64,000 bases of DNA from positions 248,001-312,000 of the forward strand of contig BROI01000024.1 in NCBI GenBank assembly GCA_027923505.1. The letters are read 5' to 3'. Source of the stretch: Mayamaea pseudoterrestris. Its lineage: Eukaryota > Bacillariophyta > Bacillariophyceae > Sellaphorales > Sellaphoraceae. Position numbers and translations under genes: made by a program. The notes beneath the pieces were generated by a model. The model saw nothing but the letters and a program-made list of their open reading frames with translations, had not been told where the DNA came from and did no database searches. Shown piece after piece: positions 47,324 to 59,499 of this stretch. Within the stretch, counting starts at the first letter, position 1; every line of letters starts with the position of its first letter.

Positions 47324-47740
47324 GTGCACTGATGCGCTATTTGGTTATATATGAGACGACATTGTTCGTCTGTTTGCTGTGGGAAATCTGTATAACGCGT
47401 ACTTGGTACTTAGTATAAGCTTGTGATTTGACTTGACGTTTCTTCGTCGCCTCTTTATCCGCGGTAGCGTTTAGTGACACATCCTCTGTCTTTCTCAAAC
47501 AAAACGAGCATCGGACTTACTCAATACCGGCATTGTAGTTGTAAATTGATACGGGGTACGGGTTTAACATTGTGCATAGAGGCTTGGCAGTCCGAGTCCG
47601 AACTACGACCTTCTCGTCCGAAAAGCAGCCGCTACAATGTCAGTCACAAACAAACAATAAAAGCAAAAAAGATCTATAATACACAGTTGATAAAGTTGTA
47701 TTCGTCATGGCGAGAGAATTCCCGTAAAAGAAAGACTTAT
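47324..47740. other. Convergent intergenic region, no clear feature
   Basis: 417 bp between the RRM gene stop and the NF-YB stop. AT-rich toward the right, with an AATAAA-like signal at about 47656. No gene seen. Confidence 0.4.
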
Positions 47741-48283
47741 TCATTCTTCCTCTTCCGGCAAGCCCGTCGTCTTGCCGCCGCCAATCTTTTCCACCTTTTC
47801 TGGCTTTTCTCCCTTGACAGCTTCTCTATATTTTCCTAAATATATTTTCAGTGGTTCCACATACTTGTCAAACCCCAGTGTCGACATGGCCCATAGCAAG
47901 TCATCGCCATTGATGGTTTTGCGCTTCTCCTGCAAGCACTTGTCGCTGGCTTCCGATGTAATGAAGGAAATAAACTCGGAGACGCACTCCTGGACCGTCT
48001 CTTTGGAGTCCTTGGCAATCTTTGCATTCTCAGGTAGTGTATTCTTCATTATGCGAGCAATATTGGCAATTGGCAAGTATCGATCCTGTTGTTTTGGAAA
48101 AAATGAACGAATGAGGAAACGGACACGAAACGACGGAATCGCTGTAGCAGCGAGGCTGGCGTCAAGGAAGATTAAACCATGTCATACCTGCTCTCGAATC
48201 TCTTCAAATTCATCACCTCCTTGCGTCGTTGCTTTCGATCCATCTGCATCGCCCATGCTCGACATGATCGCGTTCGGATCCAT
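47741..48283 (-). CDS. CCAAT-binding factor subunit NF-YB (HAP3)
   Basis: Exons 48283-48188 and 48085-47741, a 102-nt GT-AG intron in phase 0, 146 residues. The histone-fold domain is nearly textbook: [39 protein letters not shown] (split here across the intron at DRYLPIANI), [38 protein letters not shown]. It pairs with NF-YC and then NF-YA to bind CCAAT boxes. The short acidic N-terminus and Lys/Glu-rich tail are unremarkable. Divergent from PIG-A. Confidence 0.95.
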
Positions 48284-48689
48284 TATAAGTTTGTATTTGT
48301 GAAGAAAATGGGGAGAAAGTAGTCGTCTCGCTGTAAGGCTATCGAACCTAGAATCTGTGCCGTTTTGTAGATTGTCTAGAAGAGTCGAATGCGAAAGGGA
48401 GAGAGTATTAAAGCTTTCAAAGCAGTTGTATTTGACAGAGATTGAACCAATCCAGTTCGTGCCTCGGCATGGATGCTTTCGTGTTCGTGCGCGCGAAGGC
48501 TTCCGAAATGCTGCCACGTGGAAGCACGACGAAGAATTGGTTGGCTTTCGTGGATATGGCTCATGACCAGATTCATGTCGGAGCGTTTCTCGTTTCGATC
48601 GGCACTCGACCATGGCGATCATCGCATTGCAAGCGCCAGCAGGAAGCTTCAAACTGCGATTTCTTGACAATTTTTGACAAGAATGAACA
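48284..48689. other. Divergent promoter, NF-YB / PIG-A
   Basis: About 400 bp with only small overlapping ORFs that lack any family resemblance. Treated as a shared promoter. Confidence 0.45.
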
Positions 48690-50108
48690 ATGACAAAGAA
48701 AATAAGCAAACGAAAGCACCGAATCGCAATGGTATGCGATTTTTTCTATCCCAAGCTCGGAGGCGTGGAGAATCACATTTTGAGTCTATCGCATCACCTC
48801 ATTCGACTCGGACACAAGGTCATTGTCATTACACATGCCTACGGTAACCGAAAGGGAGTCAGATACTTGTCAGACTCTTTGAAAGTCTATAACTGTCCAT
48901 TCATACCAATGACGGATCGAGATTCCTTGCCAACCTTTATGGCGACTCTTCCTCTCATGCGATCCATTTTATTGCGCGAAAACATTGAAATAGTCCATGC
49001 ACATCAAGCTACCAGTACCATGGCGAACGAATCCATCGTCTATGGCTCAGCCCTTGGTCTTAAAACAGTCTATACCGACCATTCCCTCTTTGGCTTTGCC
49101 GACCTTGGTTCTGTGGTTTTGAACCGCGTGCTGCAGGCCACCACGAGCACGCTGGACGCTGCCGTTTGCGTGTCACATACTTGTCGCGACAATTTCATAC
49201 TGCGGGCGCGCGTGCGGCAGACAAGTAAGGTAGTAGTCATTCCAAACGCCATTGATCCCTTTCACTTTACTCCGGCGACTGCAAACGAACGAGATTATGC
49301 TGCTTCGACGTTGACCAACAACAGTTACAATACGCAACGCATCAAGATTGTCGTTGTCTCGCGACTCGTCTATCGCAAGGGCGTCGACATTTTGGTGGGT
49401 GTCATTCCCATAATTTGTCGCGCATGTCCCCACGTGGACTTTATCATTGGCGGCGACGGAGCCAAGCTCTTGCTGCTGCAGGAAATGGTGGAGCGAGACC
49501 GACTGGAAGGTCGCGTCGAATTTTTGGGCGCCGTGCCACACGCGCAGGTGCGAAATGTTTTGATTCGGGGTCACGTGTTTCTGAACTGCTCCCTGACCGA
49601 GTCGTTTTGTATAGCGATATTGGAGGCGGCGAGCTGTGGACTGGCTGTGGTTTCGACAAACGTTGGTGGAGTGCCAGAAGTGTTGCCGGGCGATTTGATA
49701 CTGCTGGCGAATCCGAATGTGGGCGACATGGTGGTTCGCCTCCAACAAGCCATTGAGAGTCAATCGAACCCAAAGACTGCACTGGATCCGTACAAGACGC
49801 ACGAACGCATCAAGGAAATGTATTCCTGGAGTCGCGTCGCACTTGAAACAGTTCGAGTGTACGATCGCGTTATGGAACAGAAAAGTCTCGACTTGTGGGA
49901 ACGGTTACAGTGCTACAACGCCATGGGAGGCTTGACTGGCGTTGTGGTTTGCTGTTTGGTGCTTATGTTTCAGGTTTGGTTTTACGTCGTGGAATGGTGG
50001 CTGCCCGCTCGTTCCATTGAAGTGGTTCCAGATCTGACGCAATCACTGCCGAGTAAAGACAGCCATGCTACCTCGTCAAGTGCAACGAAGATAGAACATA
50101 TAGAATAG
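48690..50108 (+). CDS. PIGA: GPI N-acetylglucosaminyltransferase catalytic subunit PIG-A
   Basis: 472 residues, single exon. MVCDFFYPKLGGVENHILSL, GHKVIVITHAYGNRKGVRY and VHAHQATSTMANE are hallmark PIG-A/GPI3 sequences. The GT4-fold C-terminal lobe follows with VVSRLVYRKGVDIL, IIGGDGAK, GAVPHAQVRNVL and the nucleotide-sugar EX7E region in SLTESFCIAILEAASCGL. A hydrophobic segment near residues 415-440 anchors it in the ER with the catalytic domain on the cytosolic face. It transfers GlcNAc from UDP-GlcNAc to phosphatidylinositol, the first step of GPI-anchor synthesis. Length and motif order are normal. Confidence 0.95.
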   Translation: MTKKISKRKHRIAMVCDFFYPKLGGVENHILSLSHHLIRLGHKVIVITHAYGNRKGVRYLSDSLKVYNCPFIPMTDRDSLPTFMATLPLMRSILLRENIEIVHAHQATSTMANESIVYGSALGLKTVYTDHSLFGFADLGSVVLNRVLQATTSTLDAAVCVSHTCRDNFILRARVRQTSKVVVIPNAIDPFHFTPATANERDYAASTLTNNSYNTQRIKIVVVSRLVYRKGVDILVGVIPIICRACPHVDFIIGGDGAKLLLLQEMVERDRLEGRVEFLGAVPHAQVRNVLIRGHVFLNCSLTESFCIAILEAASCGLAVVSTNVGGVPEVLPGDLILLANPNVGDMVVRLQQAIESQSNPKTALDPYKTHERIKEMYSWSRVALETVRVYDRVMEQKSLDLWERLQCYNAMGGLTGVVVCCLVLMFQVWFYVVEWWLPARSIEVVPDLTQSLPSKDSHATSSSATKIEHIE

Positions 50109-50181
50109 AGTATGGCATCACGACCACGAATAGATCTCCATAATAACTAAAATGATTAGAAATCGCTCATTCTGTCATATT

Positions 50182-51111
50182 TTACTCGTAAACCCAAGCG
50201 TCAACACTCTTGGCGTAATCATTGACTCCCTCTGGAAACCACATTTCAAGCTCATTTTGGGCGCTCTCTGGTGAGTCCGATCCTGTTGATAAGTAGAGCA
50301 TTTAATGAGCGAAAAATGAGAAACACGATGGGGACTTAGTCCATAGAGAAAGTAATGTCTGAACGTACCATGGCAAATGTTTCTACCCAGATCAATGGAG
50401 TAGTCTCCACGAATACTTCCTGGCTTGGAGGCCAGTGGCTGCGTCTCTCCAAGCATTTGGCGTCCTTGCTTGATAATGTCCTTGCCCTTGGGTGAGAGAG
50501 GTGCGTATGTATTCGTGAGAATTATTTTGCCGAGCAAAGCAATATTCAGAAGCAGATAACATTGCATAACATACCTCCCAACACATGCAGACAATGGGTC
50601 CACTACTAAAGAAGTTGACAAGACCAGGAAAGAAAGCCTTGGTCTTCAAGTCGCCGTAATGTTCCTCGGCCATTTCCTTCGTCGGCCATACCATCTTCAA
50701 GCCCACGAGCTTATAACCGCGCTTCTCAAAGCGTGCAATAATGTCTCCCACCAAGCCGCGCTGCACTCCATCCGGCTTGACGGCTAGAAACGTGCGCTCC
50801 TGGTTGGTGCCAGGCTTGCCTTGCACTGGAAGCGCTTCGGCGTGGGCGCGCGAGATGGAACTGGTGGCGAGCGCCAAGCCGGCAGCGGCTCCCAAAAGCC
50901 ATGGAGTTGCAGATGCATTGATTGAAGATGCAGTCAAGGTCTGTGTATGGAGGATGCAGTGCGATTAGCAACGACAATGGAGGCAGGTTGCTCGACGGCC
51001 GACGACCATCCATTTCGTTCGATAACGTACCGAAGCGGCACGGACGCTTGAGCGAGTCACATGCCCACGTGAGATGGTGGAGGAAAGGCGAGAGACGACC
51101 CGGGTGAACAT
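50182..51111 (-). CDS. Nucleoside diphosphate kinase, mitochondrial
   Basis: Four exons: 51111-51031, 50940-50575, 50486-50369, 50282-50182. All introns are 86-90 nt, GT-AG and phase-consistent, giving 221 residues. Exon 1 encodes an Arg/Ser-rich amphipathic presequence ([20 protein letters not shown]) and exon 2 adds a hydrophobic stretch, a pattern of import to mitochondria, possibly intermembrane space or inner membrane. The kinase core is complete: [18 protein letters not shown], then [28 protein letters not shown] and the phospho-histidine in [12 protein letters not shown]. It balances NTP and NDP pools. TACCGGTA lies 105 bp upstream. Confidence 0.93.
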
Positions 51112-51215
51112 AGTGAATGAAATGGTTGGTGCAAAGTGTGAGGAGGTTTTGGATAGTGCGACCACCGTTCGTCATCGATCATCGTCGACGAATCTTTTGG
51201 CGATGGATCTTGGAA

Positions 51216-51223
51216 TACCGGTA
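51216..51223. promoter_or_regulatory. TACCGGTA palindrome (4 of 5)
   Basis: 105 bp upstream of the NDP kinase ATG. Confidence 0.5.
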
Positions 51224-51385
51224 CGACATAACCGAGGTGAACATGTTCATACTTTATACTACCGTTAGTTCATGTACTACGCTAAATTAAATGTAAGACA
51301 CTAAAGGCAATAAAAGAATTCGAATGGCCACATTGATGTAGTCACAACCAGCCGCACCTCTCGCAGGCGACATTCAAATCGTGGA

Positions 51386-54300
51386 TTAGTTTGTCCGCTT
51401 TTTTATATTGCTCAAAAAGGCAAGCGTCGCATCCCAATCAAGCGTCTCATTGTTGAAGATATTGTCCGGAAGACAAAAACAAGACTCGGTCGGCGAGCAG
51501 ATGCATTCGACAAGGTCTCGAAAAGTTCCATTCTTGGCGAGGAAAGCTGCAGCCGCTTCGTTGACGGGAGCAACCGACTTGATGCCAAGCTGACAAAGTC
51601 GTTGCCTGTGAGCCGTCAAGCTTGACTTGTCGCGAGCACTCATCGCCAGGTTTCGCGCCAGTAGCCCCGTCGCCAACCCACTCACAAAGCCCAGGTCATC
51701 GCGTGTTTCGTTGCCCTTGAGCACCACGTTCGCAAGCACATCCAGCAGCTCTGGCGAGTCTCTTGTAGATGCGTCAACACTTGGCTGATCCTCCCTCAGG
51801 TAAATTGTTAGCAAGACCTTCAAGTCGTCTCCGTCTACGTTCAACAAGTGTAGCAGACCAGCGAGGCGACGTAACACAAGGCAGCGAATTCTCGTCAGAA
51901 AACTAGGAAGCAAAAATACTCGCAAGCACCGTGCACTCAATGCTTGTATCGCGTTGTTTTCAATAAAGACTTCGCACAGATCGGAGATGAATTCTTCCAC
52001 GACACGAAATGAGTCTTTCGTCTGCAAATCGAAAAGCTTCTTCACTTCAGCTTCCGCAGCGCCATCGGTGGCATCGCTAGTAGCAGACGTTTGCTTCGAG
52101 GATGAGTGAGCTACGCTCGTTTCAATAAAGCTCTGTCCGATACTGTCTTTGCGACTGTACATGTCGACCAATTTACATGCAAGTGATTGTATAGTTGCGT
52201 CACTTGATACCGCGTCAGGATGCAGACAAATGTTCATGACGTAGTACAGCTTGCCGCCCGTCTCTAGACTCGAAGCAAATTTCTCTCCCTCTGCTTCATT
52301 CGTTTCGAAATCGAGAATCAGCTTGAGCGCACATCTCAAAACACTGATTGCTTCAGTGCTGCCTTGTTCACCGAAGGAGATGGAGCCACACAGCACCTGC
52401 CATAGCCACATTTTCCCCATTGGAAGAAGCGGAGTATCTTTCCCATTCGTGCCCTCAGCTTCGCTCAGCAAGGAATGAAGCATTTGTGGACCAGCACCTG
52501 CGCTGTCAATTCCAAACCGTCCAAAAAGCTTAAAGCTGTGGTCTAGCTGACTCCTTGACCGACATAGTTCACGAACAAGAACAGTTGACAAAGCTGAGGT
52601 CTCCTCAAGCGACAAACTCGGTTCAGAAGAAAATAAGCTTTCGTGGCTTAGCAACCTCGCCGCCAACCACTCCTCGCCGAATTGGAGTCTTCCGAATACG
52701 ACAAAGGCACACGCTCGAACATCGAGAGCGATCTCATACTTATCAGAAGCTAACCATGTAACAAGATGAAAGAGAAAAACATTCTGCCAGCAAACTCGAG
52801 GCAAACACAACGCCATGTCGTCCCGCAACAATAAAGCTCCCGAGTTTATTTCCATTCTCGATAGGCCGTCGTTTAACACCTTAATCAAATAGCTTCCAAG
52901 CACTTTCTCACTTGCGCGTGACGTAGAATAAAGGTCTTGCGCGGTGTGAACGAAGCGCAGAATTGAATTAATAAAGGCGAAGCTTGCCGCTTCGATGGCC
53001 GAAACCTCGGTGACAACTTTGAAGCTTTGTAGTGCAGTATCAAGTGCTGTTGCGAAAACGTGGCTTTGCATCAGCGATACGATCGAGTCGCACATATCGT
53101 CCCCTTCCTCAAGCGACATATTTTCCACTTTGAATTCTCCGCCGGTCTCATTGGGTTCTCGTTCAGAAAGAAGTAGGTACGAATCAAGAAAGTGAACACA
53201 ACTAGCCATAAGTTTCAGGAAATCAGGCGTGTACGCTTCCTTTTCGGGTAGGGAACTCAAATGATACTGCGCTTGCCGGCTAAAGGATACTAGCCAAACC
53301 GCAGTGTGTGACAAGCTTCCAGCCACCTCATCCGCTATTTCGCCATGGCTGCTCGATCGACTAACGAAGCGAGCAAGGTCGCAAACACAAGTCAAGGCTG
53401 AGAAATACTCTGCGGCTATGGAAAACCGACCATGACCCAAAGTGGTTGAGGGAGCTGCCAATGTAAGCAGTGGTTGTAGAATTGAGTGACATAACCCATA
53501 CTGTAACATCGTGCGCCATAGTATCAACGCCCGTTGCTGCATCTGATGCTGTGTCTCGTCCAACGCCTCGCTAGCCAAGACTCGTAGAATAATATTTTCA
53601 ACATCAAGTCCTTCAGCGGCAACGCGTGACTGTCTCGCAAGCGTACAAAGGAGAATCATAGCTGATAATCCAAGACTTGAATGATTATGCGAAGTATCGG
53701 CGACATTTGGCAAATTTAACGTCAGGCACTTTATGTTCAACAGAAGTGTCTCGTGTTGAACAATCGCCGACGCTGCGCCAGGCGATCTTTGCGCCAGCAT
53801 GGACAGGATTCCACAAATTAAACGCACGGCATCGCTAGGTAGCGCATAAGGAAGAGTATTGTTTAACAGATGAGCAAGTCGAGGAAGGATGCGCATCCTC
53901 GACAACAAAGTCCACATGGGATCGCGTTGAAACGAGTCGGCATCTGCTTGCGCCGATTTTGTAGTGGACTCTGTTGAATAAGCCACCGGCTGATCCCCTT
54001 CTCCCACATAATGCGACGTCGCGGGTGCAGACGAGTAGCAAGCTGATGCGCGAGGCGTTGGCACTGCGTCGTTCATGTAGTAGAGCTGGAACATATCGCT
54101 GGCAGATGATTGAGTTCCAGTCACATCAACAACGTGCGCTGGATGAGCTCGTAATTGTAGCATAAGGTATATTGACTCGAGTACATATAAACAGAGCAGT
54201 TGGCCATTTGGACGCGAAATGAGTGGGGAGTCGAGCAAGCAGCGGACACTGACCGGCAAAAGATCTGGGTATGGCCAAAGCGCAGAAAGTCCCTCTTGGT

Positions 54301-55336
54301 CAGACAGCGAGCAACATCTCCCACTGTGCAAATCCTCTGTAAGCTTTTCCACAATTTGCTTAGCCGCCCAAAGATTTTGGCGAGGAACAGACGATCGCAG
54401 CAAGTCGCATGCAAGGTCAAAGTCATTCTTTGTTTCGGAACCTTCCACCTTACTTAATTCGGGGTCGTCGCCAACCTCTGCTGCCATGGCGTCATCCAAG
54501 TCGTCGTAAGTCTGAATCGAGGATAAAACCTGCGCTAAACGTTCCTTCTCGTGTCTGACATCTTTCTCGTTGATTGCTACGTGATTTGACTGACTTGTTG
54601 CAGTATCTGGATCATTTGCATCGACATTCTTCTTGCCAGCTCGGCGCTGTAAAAACGCAATCATGTCAGCCGACAAGGATCCCTTCAGCTCCATTTGCTT
54701 TTCTTTAATTTCCGAGACTGAGAGTCCTTCCATCATGGCTTGAGCGTCTCTTTCTGCGTCGATTTGAAGAGTTTCTAGTGAAGCAGTGCCGCCGGCTGCT
54801 GCTGACTGTGATTTATGTGGAAGCACAGGAGAAGCCTTGATCGCCAATGAAGCAGTTTTATTCGCCTTAATAACAAACGTTCCGAGCGGACGATCCAGAG
54901 AAGGAAAGCCCTGACCCGATGGATCACTCAACTGTCGTTGCTGCTGAGCAAATCTGGATGCTTTCTTGACTGTTGTTTTTGTCGAAAACGTTTCTGCCGG
55001 TTGTCGCTGCCTCTCCATGACGGAACCCAAAACTGGCGGCTTGATTTCAGGAGGTTCATTGCTACTGCTTCCACTCTGTTCGATGCCATTTTCATCAGGA
55101 AAAGCTGCGGAAGCTTCATACGCAGTTGCTTCTGGAACGGAGATGGGAGTCGCACGTTTTCCAGTAGATTTGCGAACGACGGTAGCGGCTGGTCGCTCGC
55201 CAAAGGGCATGTCCAGCCGCTGATTCAATGCGTTACGCGCCCTACTTGGACGACTGCTAGGCATGGCTGCACTCCTAGCAGTTGAAGACATGAGAGACTC
55301 CAGTGCTTCATCGGACAAGCCTTGTGTATTCGCCAT
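51386..55336 (-). CDS. RPAP1: RNA polymerase II-associated protein 1 (RPAP1)
   Basis: 1,316 residues from the ATG at 55334-55336 (MANTQGLSDEALESLMSS), chosen over a longer frame because the upstream part is unlike the family. The RPAP1 N-terminal motif is present as MEGLSVSEIKEKQMELKGSLSADMIAFLQRR. Later ACDLLRSSVPRQNLWAAKQIVEKL and LSALWPYPDLLPVSVRCLLDS match the RPAP1 C-domain. The long remainder is alpha-helical and Leu-rich, consistent with armadillo-like repeats. RPAP1 links polymerase II to Mediator and assists polymerase assembly or import. Single exon; a 5' non-coding exon upstream is possible. Confidence 0.85.
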   Translation of the reverse strand: MANTQGLSDEALESLMSSTARSAAMPSSRPSRARNALNQRLDMPFGERPAATVVRKSTGKRATPISVPEATAYEASAAFPDENGIEQSGSSSNEPPEIKPPVLGSVMERQRQPAETFSTKTTVKKASRFAQQQRQLSDPSGQGFPSLDRPLGTFVIKANKTASLAIKASPVLPHKSQSAAAGGTASLETLQIDAERDAQAMMEGLSVSEIKEKQMELKGSLSADMIAFLQRRAGKKNVDANDPDTATSQSNHVAINEKDVRHEKERLAQVLSSIQTYDDLDDAMAAEVGDDPELSKVEGSETKNDFDLACDLLRSSVPRQNLWAAKQIVEKLTEDLHSGRCCSLSDQEGLSALWPYPDLLPVSVRCLLDSPLISRPNGQLLCLYVLESIYLMLQLRAHPAHVVDVTGTQSSASDMFQLYYMNDAVPTPRASACYSSAPATSHYVGEGDQPVAYSTESTTKSAQADADSFQRDPMWTLLSRMRILPRLAHLLNNTLPYALPSDAVRLICGILSMLAQRSPGAASAIVQHETLLLNIKCLTLNLPNVADTSHNHSSLGLSAMILLCTLARQSRVAAEGLDVENIILRVLASEALDETQHQMQQRALILWRTMLQYGLCHSILQPLLTLAAPSTTLGHGRFSIAAEYFSALTCVCDLARFVSRSSSHGEIADEVAGSLSHTAVWLVSFSRQAQYHLSSLPEKEAYTPDFLKLMASCVHFLDSYLLLSEREPNETGGEFKVENMSLEEGDDMCDSIVSLMQSHVFATALDTALQSFKVVTEVSAIEAASFAFINSILRFVHTAQDLYSTSRASEKVLGSYLIKVLNDGLSRMEINSGALLLRDDMALCLPRVCWQNVFLFHLVTWLASDKYEIALDVRACAFVVFGRLQFGEEWLAARLLSHESLFSSEPSLSLEETSALSTVLVRELCRSRSQLDHSFKLFGRFGIDSAGAGPQMLHSLLSEAEGTNGKDTPLLPMGKMWLWQVLCGSISFGEQGSTEAISVLRCALKLILDFETNEAEGEKFASSLETGGKLYYVMNICLHPDAVSSDATIQSLACKLVDMYSRKDSIGQSFIETSVAHSSSKQTSATSDATDGAAEAEVKKLFDLQTKDSFRVVEEFISDLCEVFIENNAIQALSARCLRVFLLPSFLTRIRCLVLRRLAGLLHLLNVDGDDLKVLLTIYLREDQPSVDASTRDSPELLDVLANVVLKGNETRDDLGFVSGLATGLLARNLAMSARDKSSLTAHRQRLCQLGIKSVAPVNEAAAAFLAKNGTFRDLVECICSPTESCFCLPDNIFNNETLDWDATLAFLSNIKKRTN

Positions 55337-55607
55337 GGTGCAGTTGTAAAAAAATGAATGGAGGTTTTGGTCGTCGAGCGAACAAGTGCCGGTAAGACGG
55401 TTGGTACTACCCGACGCCGACGCTTTACATAGTTCTTGGTAGTTTTCCTTCGCCTTCCTGCGTATGTTATCTGACAGAAAGAGCAGAATTATATAGCTTA
55501 AATTATTGCACAAGTCTTTACTTTGGAAGCCGGATATATGCATGGTATCGGCAGGTGCCAAAGATACATTCATAGCGGCGGATCATCTCGAAAACACATT
55601 AATACAC

Positions 55608-58600
55608 TCACACCTTCACAAGCGCACTCCCAGTCGCAACATGTTGCTGCCCAAGGCTCGGAGCGGGACGCATGACGCAGAGACAGCCGCATCCCGTTGG
55701 GCATTCCTCGTGCAGAGCGAACCACGACGTGAGATGCCTCACGTGACCACCATGCCCACAAGCATCGCAGATGGTGAACAATCCACGAACGGCAGTATCG
55801 CAAATTACGCAGCGAAAGGCAAAGTTGCGACAGGATTCGCAGTAAGTTCCGGCGCCGACGATTTCCTTGGCGCATCGGGGACATGAGAGAACAAGAGACA
55901 CGCCGGGAGAGCGATTCTCGTCATCCTCAGGCGGGACGCGCGCCAAGTGCTTGGTTAGCTCGGCACGGGTCGTTAGCAGATTCCAAAGATAGAGAAGATC
56001 TGCGTATTTTTTAATAAAGACATCATACTTGTGTTCCTCGGGACCAGCCGGCAACATCTTAAAAGCAGGATGATTCATAAAAATGGGATGACGAAGGACG
56101 CAGACAATCGTGGCCAGCATTTGAACATCCTTCAACGACTCATAATAGCGCAATATATATCTCACCAAGTTGGTCCCAAGCGCATCACCAGATCGTCCCC
56201 AGTCTCCAGAAAAGGCATTGTGACATCGCACTCGGCTTTCCACCGCCTTGGCAAGCAGCTTCCATGTATCACGTTTGCTATTCTCGCCCAACGATTCAGA
56301 AACTGATGCGTTATGTAGACAAGTCTCCGAAATATCAAGAAGCACGCGGCTGAGGCGGCTCTCTGGGTCCGGATTAATGGCTCGGAGAACAGACACTCCA
56401 CCCACCTGGGGGCGACTCGTACGCTGCGGTGAGTATCGTAAATTCGGCATGGACATTCGCTTCGCCAAATCCCGACCAGACCCTCTATTTGATAGACTGT
56501 TTGGTACTGTAACAAGAATAGAAGACAAATGAGTAAAAAAGTTATCGCGGCGACGATAAAGGAAAGACGACATAAACAACGCACACATGGGACTGTCAGG
56601 AGGCGAAAACATGGCAGCATCATCCTTCGGCTGCTGCGTAAACAGCTTCTTCAAAAAGACCATTGATTCTTGCATGTTGGGCCGCACAGAATACTCGCCC
56701 CCGTGTACTCCTCTCTCCATGTCTTCTTCCTGGGTAAATCCTGTGCCTGCAAAGTTGTGCTTTGGCTGTTGGTTATTAAGCTGCCTCACCAAGGGGTTTT
56801 GTGCCAGCCTTGATAGCGAGTCGGAGCTCCTGGGAGCTCCAGAGCCGTCGACGAGAGGAACGAGGAAACGGTATCGAGGCAAGGTTGTTGCGGTTTTTTG
56901 TGATACAGAAATAGCCTCATATCCCTTGGGTGTATCAGCCACTTCCGTATTCTCATCCCAACCCTCAGAACCCAAGAATCCAGAACCAATTTTCCAGCCC
57001 TCAGCAAGAGCTTTGCTTTGGTTATTGAACGCGAGGACGTCAAAGTTATAAGAGATGCAAACTGATGGCGACAACATATCTGATGTCGGAGAAAGGTTAT
57101 CATCAAGTGCTTCTTCGAGAGGAACCGAAGAAGAATCGGCCACCAAAGGGCGTTTAGCCTCCGAGAAGTAGCTGTCGTACATAGTATGGCTTTCTGAAAC
57201 TTCGGTGGAGTCGTCAAATGAACCCGACGATCCGTCACTTCCGTCATCATCGAAATACTTGCCTGTCAATAAGCGAAAATCGTCCATTGATGACGCATCA
57301 GAATCGTCTTGATCACCCCATTGTGCATTTTTGGCCGCAGCGATCATACTCATTAGGTCTTGAAGCGACCGGGGACAAGCACGAGTCACCGAGACTGCAA
57401 ACTGATGCGGGTGCGATGGGCTGCCTTCACCAGTTTTTCGGGCGTGTGGAACAATTTCTCTGGTGAGTGGCGGTGCAGCTGCCAAGCGCGTTTGCGTATC
57501 TTTGTCCCACCATCGCCACATTTTTCTTACTCCCCCATTATGAAACAAAGCGAGGCCTCCTACTCCTGGGCCAAAGGTTGCGCCACAGAGACGGGGGCAT
57601 GGGATCCGATCTTTCTCAATTTTACTCATCAAAATAGCCGCCTCCCTCGCAATTTCAATAGATCGCTCGTTGGCACTTAATTCGCCTTTATCTTTTTCGA
57701 GCCCATTAACGCCTTCAGGTAAAGCGCGAGATCCGACACCTGCGTATGAAGATGAAATGTCCATGTCAAACGGCATGAACGATTTAATCGGATCGGCAAG
57801 AGTACCTGATTCCTCACGCAAAAACGCAGCACCAATATCACTATCCCTTTTGCCCCAGTTTCGCGCAGCATCCAAAAGCGGAGCTTCATTGTCGGATGGA
57901 AATATTCGCAGTGGAGTTGCGTTATCAAACCTGGCAAACCGCGACCCGTCGTTTCTGATGACAGCATCATTCACGGCCTCAGGAATCACCTAACATGATC
58001 GAGAGTAGAGGTTAGCAATGGTCATGACGACAGCCAATTTCGCTTCATAAGATTTTTCAACTTACATGCGTAGTCACAAAGCCTCTGTCACTGAGACAGC
58101 ACATCATGAGCTCGGAGCAGGCGGCATCAGGGGCAGTGGCAGTCGCTGAACGGGTCACGACCCCAAGCTCAGCAGCGCATACGGCGCCCAGAGTGGTGTC
58201 AGCAAGTCCCAAGGTTTTCGACTCGTTGCCTCCAGAAAAAGAGAAGATACTTTGAAGAGATTCCTTTGCGCCGCCCCCCGCCTTGCGGAGCTTCCATACT
58301 TCAGCTTTCCAGCCCGGCAGTGTGTCGACACCGTTGAATGCGACAGTTACAAAAGAATCTTTCATTGAGGAAAGATTGACCCTTGCACAGGCTAATCTGC
58401 TTACAGTGCACTGACCAATTAGTTGACATCCCAGATATTTGGCTGCACTAGATCCATCGATTAACATTTTTGGGTCCGATGCTCCTTCCATGTACCAATA
58501 CTCGTCAGCGTCACGACCCAACTCGCTAGCTGCGTCTGCCGAGGTCCATATCCTCACAGCCGCATCATTCATCACATCATCAAGACCCCAAGTCATCCAT

Positions 58601-59499
58601 AAAGCAGTACTCCGCTTTTCAGTCGGAAAGTACGAGACTCCTATTCCTGCATGCTGGAAGGCGGCCACCGAGTAGAGCGCACCCGAATCGGCTCGTCCGC
58701 GATCCGTCTTTCGAATGTCAAACACCCGCAACCTTCCAGCCGCATCAATAATCGCACATTCATTATCTTCCGAACAAGCGAGCTGTACATTTGGAGAGGA
58801 TATACCAGACCGTCTCGACACTCCGAAACGTAAACTCGGCTTGAATAGTGAGGCTGACGTACTTGACTCTCGCAAATCCCACAAACACGCCGTAGACGCC
58901 GTAGCACCAGCAAGCAGCTCAGAATTTGGCTTCCACACCAAACTCTTGATGCAAGCCTCAAAATCCGTTCCAGTCCCGCTGTCGACCCTCAATCGCCCTC
59001 GGAGCGGATTCGTCGAGTGTCCACTAGCATCCCACACCAGCGCACTCGCACCCTTGGCGGCTGCCAAATGGAACGAGTTGGAAAATGAAGATTGTTGAAA
59101 AGATAACGAGGAAATTGAATCTGCATTATGATCACTACTGTTACTGACAGATGATCCAAGACTAAAGATCATCAAGGGTGTTTCAGGTCGCGTGATACGA
59201 AACAACGCGACACCATGCGATCCGGCGATGGCTCCGAGCGATGCGGCTGCTAACGGATCGACGTTCACCGCTGTCTTTGGAGCTCCTTTGGACGCATAAT
59301 GAGAATATTGTTCGACTTCTGTATAAGATGATGCGACCGGGAGACTACAAGCGAGCGCTTGCGGTTTGAAGGATCCATATTTGGCAATGGACCGGAGGCG
59401 AGATGGCTCTATAGGCTCATTATGATGTGCTGCATACGGTGTGCTTTCAGGCGATGGAGGAAGTTTCGTCTTGGCAGCAATTGTCGTCCCCTGACTCAT
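55608..59499 (-). CDS. GATOR2 subunit, WDR59-like
   Basis: Exons 59499-58066 and 57989-55608, a 76-nt intron (GTAAGT to GTTAG), phase 0, 1,271 residues. Exon 1 holds degenerate WD40 repeats (KSLVWKPNSELLAGATAS, TACLWDLRESS, GRLRVFDIRKTDRG, AAVRIWTSADAA). Exon 2 carries IPCPRLCGATFGPGVGGLALF, a segment seen in WDR59-type proteins, and a C-terminal zinc/RING-like domain (CPRCAKEI, CESCRNFAFRCVICDTAVRG, CDACGHGGHVRH, WFALHEECPTGCGCLC). GATOR2 activates TORC1 signalling at the lysosome or vacuole by opposing GATOR1. An RWD domain expected in WDR59 was not recognised, so WDR24 or a merged type is possible. Confidence 0.75.

Noticed and set aside
49173-49802. 209-codon minus-strand ORF
   Set aside because: Antisense to PIG-A, whose motifs are unambiguous.
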